From Serratia quinivorans (lineage in GTDB: Bacteria > Pseudomonadota > Gammaproteobacteria > Enterobacterales > Enterobacteriaceae), in NCBI GenBank assembly GCA_900457075.1, contig UGYN01000002.1, positions 5,084,001 to 5,148,000 of the forward strand: a stretch of DNA of 64,000 nt. Direction: 5' to 3'. Shown piece after piece: positions 9,085 to 18,553 of the stretch (position 1 is its first letter; the number at the start of each line of letters is the position of its first letter). Under the pieces are notes generated by a model, which worked only from the letters and a program-made list of their open reading frames with translations, made no database searches and was not told the DNA's origin. A program made the position numbers and the translations under genes.

Positions 9085-9867
9085 ATGCCACAGTCGTTCG
9101 TCTCATCTTTGTTATCCGCTGAAGACCCCGCCGCCGTGGCGATTGAAACGCCCAGGGGCGTCGCGCCTTTTCTATTACTCTGCGATCACGCCGGCCAGGC
9201 GATACCGCAGCAGTTGGGCGATCTGGGTCTGCCACCCGGTGAAATCGACCGTCATATCGGTTGGGACATCGGCGCATTAAACGTTTCGCGTCATCTCAGC
9301 CGTCAGTTGGACACTACGTTGATCCATCAGCGTTACTCCCGTTTGGTGATTGACTGTAACCGCACGCCCGGCATCAATAGTTCGATCCCGTCACTGTCAG
9401 AATTGACGCCGATACCCGGGAATGTCGATATTGATGCCAGACATGCACAAGCTCGCGAGCATGCTATTTTCAGGCCTTATCATCAGGCGATAACTGACCA
9501 TCTGGATGAACGCCAGCGCAACGGGCTGCCGACGGCGGTTATCGCCATGCACAGCTTCACGCCGGTATTCAAAGGCAACGAGCGGCCGTGGCAGGTGGGG
9601 CTGCTGTTTAACCGCCAGCCGGAGTTCGCGTTGCTGCTGGCAGAGCTGCTGCGGGAGGAAGGGGATTTGCAGGTCGGCGTTAACGAGCCGTATGCCATGA
9701 CCGATGCAACGGATTACACCCTGCCGGTGCACGCCGAGCGGCGGGAGCTTCCCTACGTTGGCATTGAGATCCGCCAGGATTTAATCGCCGACCAACAGGG
9801 TCAGCAAGCCTGGGCTGAACGCTTCGCCAGACTGCTGCCACAGGCCTGGCATCGCTGGCAAATTTGA
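9085..9867 (+). CDS. N-formylglutamate amidohydrolase family protein
   Basis: A 260-aa cytoplasmic hydrolase of the HutG/N-formylglutamate deformylase superfamily. Family features: LLLCDHAGQAIP (metal-binding start), DIGALNVSRHLS, LVIDCNRTPG, and AMHSFTPVFKG. Classical members release formate from N-formylglutamate in histidine degradation, but no hut genes are nearby, so the true substrate may be another N-acyl amino acid. GGAG precedes the ATG. The gene is followed by a 75-bp gap to ycgR on the same strand. Confidence 0.85.
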   Translation: MPQSFVSSLLSAEDPAAVAIETPRGVAPFLLLCDHAGQAIPQQLGDLGLPPGEIDRHIGWDIGALNVSRHLSRQLDTTLIHQRYSRLVIDCNRTPGINSSIPSLSELTPIPGNVDIDARHAQAREHAIFRPYHQAITDHLDERQRNGLPTAVIAMHSFTPVFKGNERPWQVGLLFNRQPEFALLLAELLREEGDLQVGVNEPYAMTDATDYTLPVHAERRELPYVGIEIRQDLIADQQGQQAWAERFARLLPQAWHRWQI

Positions 9868-9941
9868 CTTTAGGAATATTCCCAGTGATGATAACTGTAA
9901 GGAACGTGTAAAGCGTCATTGGGAAGAGTCAGGAGCGACGA

Positions 9942-10656
9942 GTGGAGCAGAATGATAACGGATTGTTTATCAAGCAGGAGCGATTCGAAGTACTGGCGAT
10001 ACTGCGTGAAATTTGTAAACAGCGCACGCCACTGAAGGTCGTCAATGATCGGCAGCAGTTTCAAAGCCTGCTGTTGAGCGTCGGGCCAGATAATATTGTG
10101 TTTAGCGGCGATGAGGCGGACAACAAGGTCGACGGTGAATGCACCATTGTGATTGAAAGCCATGACGCGAAGATCGAATTTTCCGTGGGACAGGCCGAGT
10201 TCACCGACCATCAAGGGGTTAACGCCTGTTCAACCCGATTGCCGAAAGAACTGATCTACATCCAGCGCCGTCGTCAGTTTCGCGTCACCACTCCCCACTG
10301 GCGTGAATTTCTCTGCAGCGGCGAATACGCCGATGGCAGCGAGTACCAGTTGAGGATCCACGACCTGTCTGCCGGTGGCGTTGGTTTGCGAGTTGATGGG
10401 CCCATTGCCGGAAAACCTCCAGCCCGGTTTTCAGTTTAAAAAGGCCTTGTTGGATCTCGGCAGCTACGGCAGTTTCAAGGTCAATATGGAACTGGTGGTG
10501 ATCAATGAAGATCACGAACTCGATGACGACGACAACATGGTGCACTTCTCGCGCCTGTCGTGCCGTTTTATGAAGCTGGGCCTGGCAATGGAAAGAAAAA
10601 TTCAGAGCGCAGTGTTTGCTTTCGAATTGGATTTCAATAAAAAGAAAAAACGCTAA
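9942..10656 (+). CDS. ycgR: Flagellar brake protein YcgR, PilZ domain (frameshifted)
   Basis: The composite is 237 aa: an N-terminal YcgR domain (about 1-105) and a C-terminal PilZ domain that binds cyclic di-GMP (QRRRQFRV with the RxxxR motif near residue 110, then DLSAGGVGL). YcgR with bound c-di-GMP slows the flagellar motor. The start is GTG, chosen because AGGAG lies 6 bases upstream and no better ATG exists. The frame breaks at GGGCCC (10398-10403); one extra base sits between LRVDG and PLPENLQPG. No flagellar genes are in the window. Confidence 0.85.
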
Positions 10657-10669
10657 ATAGGAAATCAGC

Positions 10670-10687
10670 GGGGCAGCAGGCTGCCCC
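10670..10687. terminator. Stem-loop between convergent ycgR and pdxK
   Basis: GGGGCAGC (10670-10677) pairs with GCTGCCCC (10680-10687). It lies between two convergent stops and could serve both strands. The flanking T-tract is weak. Confidence 0.5.
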
Positions 10688-10703
10688 GTCACTCCGTTCT
10701 ATT

Positions 10704-11543
10704 CTATTTCAAGGCACGCAGGCTGCCGATTTCCTCCAAACCGAAATGCGCCGCTTCAGTCAGCACATCGCAGACCTCACTGCTGGCGGTCAGGACTGCA
10801 CTATTGAGATTTTTCCCGTTCAACAAATGGCTGACCAGCAACGCGGTGAACATGTCACCGGTGCCCTTTACCTTCGACTGAATCTTGGGATGGTATAGCT
10901 TTGCACCTCGTCGTGGCTGACCAACAGTAAGCCAATCTGATCGTCATTTTCCGCCACGCCTGGCGCACTGGTCACCAGTACCCACTCGGTAGTGTCATTC
11001 AATAACGCCTGTGCGGCATGCTGCGTTTGCTCTCGGCTGGTTAACGGATGCCCGCAAAGTTGCTCCAGTTCGAAACCGTTGGGGGTGAGGCCATTAGCCA
11101 GTTGCAGGAACGGCGAGCGATAGCAACTGACGATACGCTCATCCACGTAAACGCCTTCACCGTAATCGCCCATCACCGGGTCGATATAAATTTTTATCTG
11201 CGGATTGATAGCGCGCACGCGCTGTAGCCAGGTGTGTAGAAAATGACATTGGCCAACGTCGCCCAGATAACCGATGATCACCGCCCTGGTGCGTTTCATT
11301 ACGCCGCGGGTCAGTAAATCCTCGAGAAAGCCGCTGAACCACTCGGCCGGAATTACGCCACCGCTGGGCGCGCCATAATAGGGCGGGCAGCCGAACAGCA
11401 CGCTGGGTACCTGTAACGCTTCCAGCCCTTTTTTTCAGCAAGGTGCGATAGGCGATACCGTTGCCGACGCTGCCATACACGACCTGCGATTGAATACTGA
11501 TCACATCAATCTGCGGCGGTTGTAATTGAGAAACCTGTTGCAT
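10704..11543 (-). CDS. pdxK: Pyridoxine/pyridoxal kinase PdxK (two frameshifts)
   Basis: Salvage kinase that phosphorylates pyridoxine, pyridoxal and pyridoxamine with ATP to feed the PLP pool. The composite is 279 aa, close to E. coli PdxK (283). It begins with a PdxK-like stretch (DVISIQSQVVYGSVGN) and has PYYGAPSGGVIPAEWFSG, IDPVMGDYGEGVYV, and the anion-hole/catalytic motif KGTGDMF, whose aspartate is the general base. The frame breaks twice: at T7 11432-11438 (one extra) and at TT 10885-10886 (one missing). Its ATG directly abuts the amidotransferase stop, so the two are cotranscribed. Resemblance is to PdxK more than PdxY. Confidence 0.85.
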
Positions 11544-12261
11544 CTATAACATCCTTGGTTCGACTTTATCCAGCCACCGCGTAAATACCTGACGGGCGCG
11601 CTGTTCTAATTCTGTACCGTAGCGAGCGGCCTGTTGGCGCAAACGCTGTGGCAGAATACCGGCCAGCTCAAGCTCACAGGCATGGCCCACCAGCCAGCGT
11701 TCCAGATCCTGATGATCGGCTTCCAGATGGAACTGTAGCCCAAGGGCGAAATCCTGATATTCAAATGCCTGATTAGGACAAACTTCGGTACCGGCCAGGC
11801 AGGTCGCGCCCTCCGGGATCATAAACATATCGCCGTGCCAATGCAGCACGGGTGTTATTCCCAAGGGCGCCAGCACCGAGTCTTCATGCTCTGCCAATGT
11901 TAACGGTTCGAAGCCGATCTCTTTCACGCCGAGCGAAACCACCTCGGCCCCAGGGCCTGAGCCATCACCTGTGCGCCAAGACAGACGCCCAGCGTAGGCC
12001 GTTTTTGCTGCAGCCGCTGGGTTACCAGTGCTAATTCATCGTTGAGAAACGCATAATGCTGCTGACCGGCAAAATGCTGCGCCGCGCTGATCGGGCCGCC
12101 CAAGCACCACCAACAGGTCGGTCTCCTCATTATTGATGGCGCGTATATCGTCCACGGCCCGCATCGTAATAATCAATCTGATAGCCCCGTAGTGAAAGCA
12201 GTGAGCCCAGGATACCGAGGTTTTCAAAATTCACATGTCTGATAGCGACAACTTTCTTCAT
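11544..12261 (-). CDS. Class I glutamine amidotransferase-like protein (three frameshifts)
   Basis: The composite is 238 aa with a GMP-synthase-like amidotransferase fold: VVLGGP near residue 60, the nucleophile elbow GVCLGAQ (Cys), and LQFHLEA (His and Glu of the triad). It may release ammonia from glutamine or hydrolyse a gamma-glutamyl compound. The frame breaks at 12156-12160 (one extra), 12099-12101 (one extra) and 11948-11951 (one missing), all in short C/G runs. Start and stop overlap neighbours (ATGA with the 84-aa gene, abutting pdxK). It is not PdxT by length or context, so its link to vitamin B6 is by location only. Confidence 0.75.
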
Positions 12262-12512
12262 GGCTGCACCTCCGTGCCAAGGGGATAAGGTTCCAGTTCC
12301 AGCGTATCGCCCAGGATGGTGATACCGCCAATGCCGCTTTGATAAACTATCCGACGCTCTTTGACCTGGCTGATATGCAACCGGTAGCCCTGCTCCGTAG
12401 GAAACAGCGCCTGGGCCTGCTGCAGTTGGTCGCTGGCCCAGGGGGTGAACATCTGCAAACGGGCGAAAGCTTTGCCATCGTGTTGAATATCGAGTACGTA
12501 ATGTTTTTCCAT
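12258..12512 (-). CDS. Small hypothetical protein, first gene of the pdxK operon
   Basis: An 84-aa protein I do not recognise. It is soluble and beta-rich in appearance, with no signal peptide or membrane segment (starts MEKHYVLDIQHDGKAFARLQ). Its stop overlaps the amidotransferase start by 4 bases (ATGA), so the two are translationally coupled. It is the promoter-proximal gene of a three-gene operon ending in pdxK. Conservation with its neighbours would support a role in the same pathway. Confidence 0.7.
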   Translation of the reverse strand: MEKHYVLDIQHDGKAFARLQMFTPWASDQLQQAQALFPTEQGYRLHISQVKERRIVYQSGIGGITILGDTLELEPYPLGTEVQP

Positions 12513-12533
12513 CTTTACCCCTTAACTTTTACG

Positions 12534-12558
12534 TTCCAAACAGGTAATCTGTTTTGAA
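12534..12558. promoter_or_regulatory. Imperfect palindrome in the pdxK operon/ptsJ divergent promoter
   Basis: TTCCAAACAG (12534-12543) and CTGTTTTGAA (12549-12558) form an inverted repeat with 9 of 10 matching pairs and a 5-base spacer (GTAAT). It lies in the 68-bp gap between divergent start codons, 23 bp from one and 22 bp from the other. It is the best candidate operator for the MocR-type regulator. Confidence 0.55.
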
Positions 12559-12580
12559 CTAATACAAAAAGGCTTTATGT

Positions 12581-13886
12581 ATGGGTTCATTGTATGCAAA
12601 AGGCGGCAGCGCTGTCCAGATTGCTGAACAGATCAGCACGCAGATCAAGCAGGGGGATTTACAGCCGGGTGATCTGTTGCCGCCGGTGCGTCAACTGGCC
12701 GGCGAGCTGGGAGTTAACCCCAATACCGTTGCCAGCGCCTATGGCAAGCTGCGCGATGCCGGGTTGGTCGCTACCCGCGGGCGTGCCGGTACTCAGGTAC
12801 TGGAGCAACCCCTGATGGCGGTACGCAGTGTTCGGCAGGTACCCGAAGGCATGCGTGATTTGGCCAGCGGCAATCTGGATGGCACCTTGCTACCGGCACT
12901 GTCGCTGAGTGCGGCCGACGTCTTCCCACAGCAGAGTGGCTATGACATCAGCGGTGATTTACCGGCGCTATGTCAGCTTGCCGCTGACTGGTTGAGCCAA
13001 CAGGGGGGCGGAACTGGGTGAGACGGCGGTGTTTTCCGGGGCGCTGGATGCCATCGAAAAGGCGCTGCGCAGCCATGCGGCACCGGGGGCCTCGGTGTGG
13101 GTGGAGGATCCCTGTTGGCCACCGTTATTGACGCTGCTGCGGCATCTGCGTCTCAAACCCTTGCCGCTGCTGGTGGATGAACAGGGTTGCCGTCTGCCGG
13201 AAAAGGACGCGGGTACGCAGGGGTGTGCAGTGATCCTGACGCCACGCGCACAGAACCCAACCGGTATGTCGCTTAGCGCTACACGTGCCAATGACTGGCG
13301 TGAGTTCCTGGCCCAAAATCCGGGTTGTCTGGCGATTGTCGATGATTTCTGGGGGCCGCTATCGCAACAGCCACTGAATTTGCCGTTTACGGCAGACAAG
13401 GGTTTGTATGTGCTGTCACTGAGCAAGTTTCTCAGTCCGGATCTGCGTATAGCGCTGGCCTGCGGCAAGCCGCAACTGTTGCAGGCAATGCGTGCGGATC
13501 AATACATACGCGAACGCTGGGTCAGCCATATTCTGCAGCAAATTGCCGCCAAATTATGGGTGCAGGCGCAGCGTGATGGCTTGCTGGTGCGGGCGCAGCA
13601 GGCTTACCAGCAACGACGAGACGCGTTGACGGAGCGGTTGCAAGAATTGACCGGCTCGCGGTTAGCGCCGGGTGAAGGGGTACATATCTGGCTGCCGGTG
13701 CGTTCAGAAGCCGCCGCCAGCCAAATCATGGCACAGCGCGGCTGGTTGGTGCAGGGCGGTGAACCCTTCCGTCTGAAAAGCGGCCCGGCGATCCGTGTCA
13801 GCCTGGCCAACCTGTTTCCGGAGCAGTTAGAGGAACTGGCTCAGGATCTGGCCGTGGCCATCGGCGCGGGTGCCGTGGTGAACTGA
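12581..13886 (+). CDS. ptsJ: MocR-family PLP-dependent regulator, PtsJ-like (frameshifted)
   Basis: The composite is 434 aa: an N-terminal GntR winged helix (about 1-75; LPPVRQLAGELGVNPNTVASA) joined to an aminotransferase-I fold. PLP-site features are PRAQNPTGM, VDDFWGPL, and SLSKFLSPDLRIA, whose Lys would form the Schiff base. In Salmonella the MocR protein PtsJ represses the pdxK gene, and here the regulator is divergent from a pdxK operon, which supports the name. The frame breaks at G6 13003-13008 (one extra G), between SQQG and AELGETAVFSG. It likely senses PLP and controls both promoters in the 68-bp gap. Confidence 0.82.
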
Positions 13887-13890
13887 TTGG

Positions 13891-13906
13891 GCAGGCTCAG
13901 GCCTGC
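13891..13906. terminator. Stem-loop between convergent ptsJ and monooxygenase genes
   Basis: GCAGGC (13891-13896), TCAG loop, GCCTGC (13901-13906). It overlaps the stop of the minus-strand gene. There is no clear T-tract. Confidence 0.4.
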
Positions 13907-14868
13907 GCCAACAGTTGTAAAGAGGTCAAACGGGCGACAGGCTCGCTGATCGGCGTGTCTATCACAAACTCTTCCACGCCATATTGCTGCTGTAATTGAT
14001 CTAACTGACTGCGTACCTGCCGGGCAGTGCCGAGCAGGATGTGGCTTTCGCGCGGCTCAATACGGTAATCGGTAGCTCCGGCCTGCTGAACATAACTCTC
14101 TGCCTGCTCAAGGCTGCCGACCGTCACGCTTTGTCCGCCGGTCACATGTACCCGGTATTGCTGGATCCCGGCGGCCAACGCCTGGGCCTGATCGGCCGTG
14201 TCGGCAACGATCACCGCGACGGCCAGCAGGGCTTTGCGTCCGCCACTTTGCACGGCGTAATGAGCCAGTGCGCGCTGGATATCGTCCGGGTTACCATTGA
14301 GCTGCGCCGCAAAGACAAAGGCCCAGCCGTGTTCTGCAGCCAGTTGGGCACTTTCTTTGCTGGCTCCCAGCAGGAAGCGTTGTGCGGGCTGTGACGGTTG
14401 CGGAGTGGCACTCAGACCGGGTTGCGCGTCATCATTGAGGTAGGCGTTGAGCTGGGCAAGCTGCTGCGGAAAGTCCGGTTTATTCTGTTGATCGTGGGCG
14501 GCCTGCAGCGCTTGGGTAGAGAGCGGCAGCCCGCCGGGCGCTTTGCCCACCCCCAGATCGACCCGTCCCGGTGCCAGTGTCGCCAGCAGATTGAAGTTTT
14601 CCGCCACCTTATAGGCGCTGTAATGTTGCAGCATGACCCCGCCGGAGCCAATACGGATGCGGGAGGTTTGCCCGAGTAAATAGGCGATCAGCACTTCGGG
14701 GGAAGGGCAAGCGAGTTGCGCGGTATTGTGATGCTCGGCCAGCCAAAAACGACGGTAACCCCAGATTTCCGCCTGCTGCGCCAAATGTAGCGTGCGTGTC
14801 AGCGCCTGGGCGGCGCTCTCTCCTTCGGCAATCGGACTTTTTTCCAACACGCTCAGGGCATAAGCCAT
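13897..14868 (-). CDS. LLM-class flavin-dependent oxidoreductase
   Basis: A 323-aa luciferase-like monooxygenase, expected to use FMNH2 and oxygen or a related flavin reaction. Family marks: YRRFWLAEHHNT (near residue 40), RIRIGSGGVMLQHYSAYKVAE (glycine-rich flavin phosphate region), and GRVDLGVGKAPGG. The substrate is unknown. It is close to the group annotated as MsnO8-type LLM oxidoreductases. A strong palindrome lies just upstream of its ribosome binding site. It appears monocistronic. Confidence 0.88.
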   Translation of the reverse strand: MAYALSVLEKSPIAEGESAAQALTRTLHLAQQAEIWGYRRFWLAEHHNTAQLACPSPEVLIAYLLGQTSRIRIGSGGVMLQHYSAYKVAENFNLLATLAPGRVDLGVGKAPGGLPLSTQALQAAHDQQNKPDFPQQLAQLNAYLNDDAQPGLSATPQPSQPAQRFLLGASKESAQLAAEHGWAFVFAAQLNGNPDDIQRALAHYAVQSGGRKALLAVAVIVADTADQAQALAAGIQQYRVHVTGGQSVTVGSLEQAESYVQQAGATDYRIEPRESHILLGTARQVRSQLDQLQQQYGVEEFVIDTPISEPVARLTSLQLLAQA

Positions 14869-14883
14869 TTTCCTGCTCCTTTA

Positions 14884-14900
14884 TCATCAATTATTGATGA
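14884..14900. promoter_or_regulatory. Perfect palindrome upstream of the LLM oxidoreductase gene
   Basis: TCATCAAT-T-ATTGATGA: 8-bp perfect arms around one base, 16 bp before the start codon at 14868. Location and symmetry suggest a repressor operator overlapping the promoter or leader. The cognate regulator is not obvious in the window. Confidence 0.5.
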
Positions 14901-14995
14901 CAAATAGCATGCCCGGCCCCACAGGCTTAATATTGATTGGAGATAGGATATTCCATTGATAAAAAACGGATTTGGATATGCGCAGAACGGTAAAG

Positions 14996-15016
14996 AGGCG
15001 CGTGATTAACGCGCCT
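14996..15016 (-). terminator. Terminator-like stem after pbpG
   Basis: AGGCGCG (14996-15002) pairs with CGCGCCT (15010-15016) around a 7-base loop, 9 bp beyond the pbpG stop. On the minus strand the sequence after the stem is only weakly T-rich (CTTTACC). Confidence 0.5.
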
Positions 15017-15024
15017 GAAACAGA

Positions 15025-15859
15025 TCAGGATTCCAGCCAGGCTTTCAGGCGAATGGCGTCTTTATAGTGGCCATAGCGCTGCTTCGAGCCGAGCAGGATG
15101 ATCACCACCGGCTGCCCTTTAATCAGGGTACGCATCACCAGACAGTGTCCGGCTTCGTCGGTGAAACCGGTCTTTTGCAGCTGGATTTTCCAGGCGGGAT
15201 TGTTGATCAGTCCATTGGAGCTGCGGTAGACCAATTGACCGCGGCCAGGACGCACGATTTGCTGTTTGTCGGTACTGAAACGGCGAATGGTCTGATAACG
15301 GTAGGCGTGATTAACCATTTTCAGCAGGTCATTGGCACTGGCGACATTGCGCGGTGTCAGCCCGGTAGGATCGTAGAAACGGGCGTGTTTCATGCCAATG
15401 GTGCGCGCTTTTTGATTCATTTTCGCCACGAAGGCTTTGCGCCCCCCCGGGATAGTTGCGACTCAGCGCCGAAGCGGCGCGATTTTCCGACGACATCAGC
15501 GCGATATGCAGCATGTCACGGCGGCTGAGGGTAGAGCCGATCGTCAGGCGCGAGTGGGTTTTCTTCAACAAATCACGGTCGGCGGCGGTGACCATCATCC
15601 TGTTGCCCAGCGGACGCTTGCTGTCCAGCGTGACCATGGCAGTCATCAACTTGGTTAGCGAGGCGATAGGCTGCACCCGGTTGGCTTGTTTCTGATACAG
15701 GATTTTCCCGGTACGTTGATTGACCACCAATACCGATTTCGAGTACAGCGCCAGCGGCGCAGCGGCTTGTGCTGCGGGCAGGATGAACAGCAGTGTGAGA
15801 ACCAAAATGGCGCCAAAGCGGCGTGCGGGAAAACGGATGAGGGAATTAAATAAAGACAT
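15025..15859 (-). CDS. pbpG: D-alanyl-D-alanine endopeptidase PBP7 (frameshifted)
   Basis: Periplasmic serine endopeptidase that cleaves D-Ala-meso-DAP crosslinks in peptidoglycan. The composite is 277 aa. A signal peptide (FGAILVLTLLFILPAAQA, to about residue 33) precedes the peptidase S11 domain with all three motifs: SLTK (nucleophile Ser), SEN, and KTG in LQKTGFTDEAGHC. The frame breaks at a run of seven Cs (15442-15448); six would restore YPGGRKAFVAKM. The start ATG (CAT at 15857-15859) begins MSLFNSLIRF; an upstream in-frame extension to 16123 is not supported. Confidence 0.9.
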
Positions 15860-15970
15860 GGCAGACGTGACTATGATCCTGACAGGTGAATGAATATTGC
15901 CAAGAGTCTGCACAGCAAATGTGGAGAAAATAGGGTGGCGTTGTAACGGGATGAGAATCCGACAGGGATT

Positions 15971-15994
15971 AGGGAGGCGTTTTATCACCTCCCT
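15971..15994 (-). terminator. Terminator-like stem after ppk2
   Basis: AGGGAGG (15971-15977) and CCTCCCT (15988-15994), 8 bp beyond the ppk2 stop on the minus strand. No strong T-tract. Confidence 0.5.
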
Positions 15995-16001
15995 GGATAA
16001 A

Positions 16002-16916
16002 TCAATACACTTCAGGCACCACCATATCGTCGGGCACCGGGTGGCGGTTGTAATCCGGGCTGCGTTTACGCGGCGGCAGGGTGATGACATTGCCTTCCGC
16101 CTCTTCGTATGGCAGTTGCTCAAGCAGATGGCGAATACAGTTCAGGCGCGCCTTTTTCTTGTCGACGCCCTGAACCACCCACCATGGCGCCTCAGGAATG
16201 TTAGTGCGCGCTAACATGACCTCTTTGGCCTCAGTGTAGTCTTCCCAACGGCGGCGGCTCTCCAAATCCATCGGGCTAAGCTTCCACTGCTTTAACGGAT
16301 CGTGGATGCGGCTGAGAAAGCGCAGTTCCTGCTCATCGTCAGTGATAGAAAACCAGTATTTGACGATCTGTATGCCGCTGCGCGTCAGCATTTTCTCGAA
16401 CTCCGGCACGCTACGGAAAAACTCTTCATATTCCTCGTCGTTGCAAAAGCCCATCACTTTTCCCACCCCGGCGCGGTTGTACCAGCTGCGATCGAACAGC
16501 ACCATTTCGCCCGCCGCCGGCAGATGGGCGATAAAGCGTTGGAAGTACCACTGGGTACGTTCGCGGTCGTTCGGCGCAGGCAGCGCGGCCACGCGACAGG
16601 TACGAGGGTTCAGGCGTTGAGTGATACGTTTGATCACGCCGCCTTTGCCGGCGGCGTCGCGGCCTTCAAAAATGATCACCAGCCGGTGGCCGGTGCGCAT
16701 CACCCAGTCCTGCAGTTTGACCAGTTCCCCCTGCAGGCGCAGCAATTCGCGGAAATACTGTTTGCGCCAGGCTTTCTTCTGGTCACTGTCCACTTCGCTA
16801 TCGTCAAAGCGCAGGTCGTCCAGTTCCATCTCCAGCTCTTCGTCGTAACTGTCGTAAAACTCCTGCAGCAGGCGTTGGTTGAAGCTTTCATCGCGGTCAA
16901 ATTCATGCATGGCCAT
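16002..16916 (-). CDS. ppk2: Polyphosphate kinase 2
   Basis: A 304-aa PPK2-family kinase, transferring phosphate between polyphosphate and nucleotides. Walker A is FEGRDAAGKGG (near residue 84). The lid/Walker B region has LFDRSWYNRAGVGKVMGFC, and SPMDLESRRRWEDYTEAK follows, all typical of class I PPK2. The N-terminal 60 residues are acidic. It lies 26 bp downstream of the PiT phosphate transporter gene, so phosphate uptake and polyphosphate metabolism are probably cotranscribed. Confidence 0.93.
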   Translation of the reverse strand: MAMHEFDRDESFNQRLLQEFYDSYDEELEMELDDLRFDDSEVDSDQKKAWRKQYFRELLRLQGELVKLQDWVMRTGHRLVIIFEGRDAAGKGGVIKRITQRLNPRTCRVAALPAPNDRERTQWYFQRFIAHLPAAGEMVLFDRSWYNRAGVGKVMGFCNDEEYEEFFRSVPEFEKMLTRSGIQIVKYWFSITDDEQELRFLSRIHDPLKQWKLSPMDLESRRRWEDYTEAKEVMLARTNIPEAPWWVVQGVDKKKARLNCIRHLLEQLPYEEAEGNVITLPPRKRSPDYNRHPVPDDMVVPEVY

Positions 16917-16942
16917 AATTAATTCTCCGTGTTAGCCCGGTT

Positions 16943-18553
16943 TTAGAAATGGGTGAAAATCCAGTACAGCCCGGCAGAAAGCAGCACCGAGGCCGGCAGC
17001 GTCAACACCCAGGCCATCAGCAGATTGCGCAGGGTGGACATTTGCAGGCCGGAGCGGTTGGCCGCCATGGTACCGGCGATGCCGGATGACAGAACGTGGG
17101 TGGTGGAGACCGGTAAGCCAAAAATGTCCGCCGCGCCGATAGTGGTCATCGCCACCAGTTCGGCACTGGCCCCCTGGGCATAGGTCAGATGACTTTTGCC
17201 GATTTTCTCACCAACGGTGACCACAATGCGCCGCCAGCCGACCATGGTGCCCAACCCCAGAGCAATAGCTACCACCACCTTGACCCAGAACGGGATAAAG
17301 CGGGTGGCGCTGTCCAGATCGCTTTTCAGGGCGTCCAGATTGCGCTGCGAGTCAGCGGATAATTGCAGCTGTTTTTCCGACTTCAGGTGTTTAATCACCT
17401 CCGATGCCAGATACATATCGTTACGGGTGTTGGAAACCGCCTGCGCAGGGATTTTGTCGACCGAGCCGTACTGACGAATTTGATCGCCAATGGCCCCGGT
17501 CAACTGCGCCAGCGCTGGGACCACTTCTGCGGTCAGTTCACTGGTACGCACATAGCCGGTCAGCACGTCGCGCGGCGGAGTCTGGCTGACCGCCGGGAAC
17601 TGGTGCAGCAGTTGGTTTTTGGTGACCTCCGCCAGTGCCGCCACGCGGGGGATTTGTTCCGGCGGCATGGAGCGGTTCAGCGCGTAGGCAATCGGCATGG
17701 TCCCGACCAGGATCAGCATGATCAGGCCCATGCCTTTTTGCCCGTCGTTGGAGCCATGGGCAAAGGAAACCCCGGTACAGGTGAGGATCAGCAAACCGCG
17801 GATCCACAGCGGCGGCGGCGAATCATTCTTGGGGGCGGTGTACAACTGACGATTTTTGACGAAGACTTTCAGCGCCAGCAGCAGCAGGGCAGCAAACACA
17901 AAACCGATCACCGGGGAAAGCAACAAGGCATAGCCCACCTTAATCGCCTGGCCCCAGTCAACACCGCTGGTGCCGGTACGGCCATGGATTAGCGCATTGG
18001 CTACCCCAACGCCGATAATCGAGCCAATCAGGGTATGAGACGAGGAGGCCGGCAGCCCGAGCCACCAGGTGCCGAGGTTCCAGATAATCGCCGAGAACAG
18101 CAGGGCGTAAACCATGGCAAAGCCATTGCCGGTACCGGCCTGCAAGATCAACTCAACCGGCAACAGCGAAATGATGCCGAACGCCACCACTCCGCTGGAA
18201 AACAACACGCCGAGAAAGTTAAAGAACCCTGACCAAACCACGGCCACCATGGGCGACAATGAATGGGTATAAATAACGGTGGCCACCGCATTGGCGGTAT
18301 CATGAAAACCATTAACAAATTCAAAGCCCAGCGCAATCAGCAACGCTAACCCCAATAAAAGGAACGGCAGGTAGCTGGTATATACCGCACCGGCATCGCT
18401 AACGTCGTTAAATAAATTCACCCCGGCAAAAGCTATCCCCAGTACTAATAAAAAAACAAAAAAAAGAACAGTGAGTCGACTGTTCTTTTGGTAGATTTTT
18501 GGCAGGCTGGACGCGGTTGGCGCACCTGCCTGAACGGCGCTGTTATCGCTCAT
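16943..18553 (-). CDS. PiT-family inorganic phosphate transporter (PitA-like)
   Basis: A 536-aa inner-membrane transporter, similar to PitA, which carries neutral metal-phosphate complexes. The duplicated PiT signature is present: GFEFVNGFHDTANAVATVIYT in the N-terminal half and ILTCTGVSFAHGSNDGQKGMG in the C-terminal half. About ten membrane segments are divided by a long hydrophilic loop (about residues 300-410). It is the first gene of a two-gene operon with ppk2. In E. coli the small protein MgtS binds PitA; an MgtS-like gene occurs in this window at 48782. Confidence 0.92.
   Translation of the reverse strand: MSDNSAVQAGAPTASSLPKIYQKNSRLTVLFFVFLLVLGIAFAGVNLFNDVSDAGAVYTSYLPFLLLGLALLIALGFEFVNGFHDTANAVATVIYTHSLSPMVAVVWSGFFNFLGVLFSSGVVAFGIISLLPVELILQAGTGNGFAMVYALLFSAIIWNLGTWWLGLPASSSHTLIGSIIGVGVANALIHGRTGTSGVDWGQAIKVGYALLLSPVIGFVFAALLLLALKVFVKNRQLYTAPKNDSPPPLWIRGLLILTCTGVSFAHGSNDGQKGMGLIMLILVGTMPIAYALNRSMPPEQIPRVAALAEVTKNQLLHQFPAVSQTPPRDVLTGYVRTSELTAEVVPALAQLTGAIGDQIRQYGSVDKIPAQAVSNTRNDMYLASEVIKHLKSEKQLQLSADSQRNLDALKSDLDSATRFIPFWVKVVVAIALGLGTMVGWRRIVVTVGEKIGKSHLTYAQGASAELVAMTTIGAADIFGLPVSTTHVLSSGIAGTMAANRSGLQMSTLRNLLMAWVLTLPASVLLSAGLYWIFTHF

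Noticed and set aside
10397..10403. Programmed ribosomal frameshifting as the cause of the broken genes
   Set aside because: No common slippery heptamer or downstream structure; many unrelated genes are affected.
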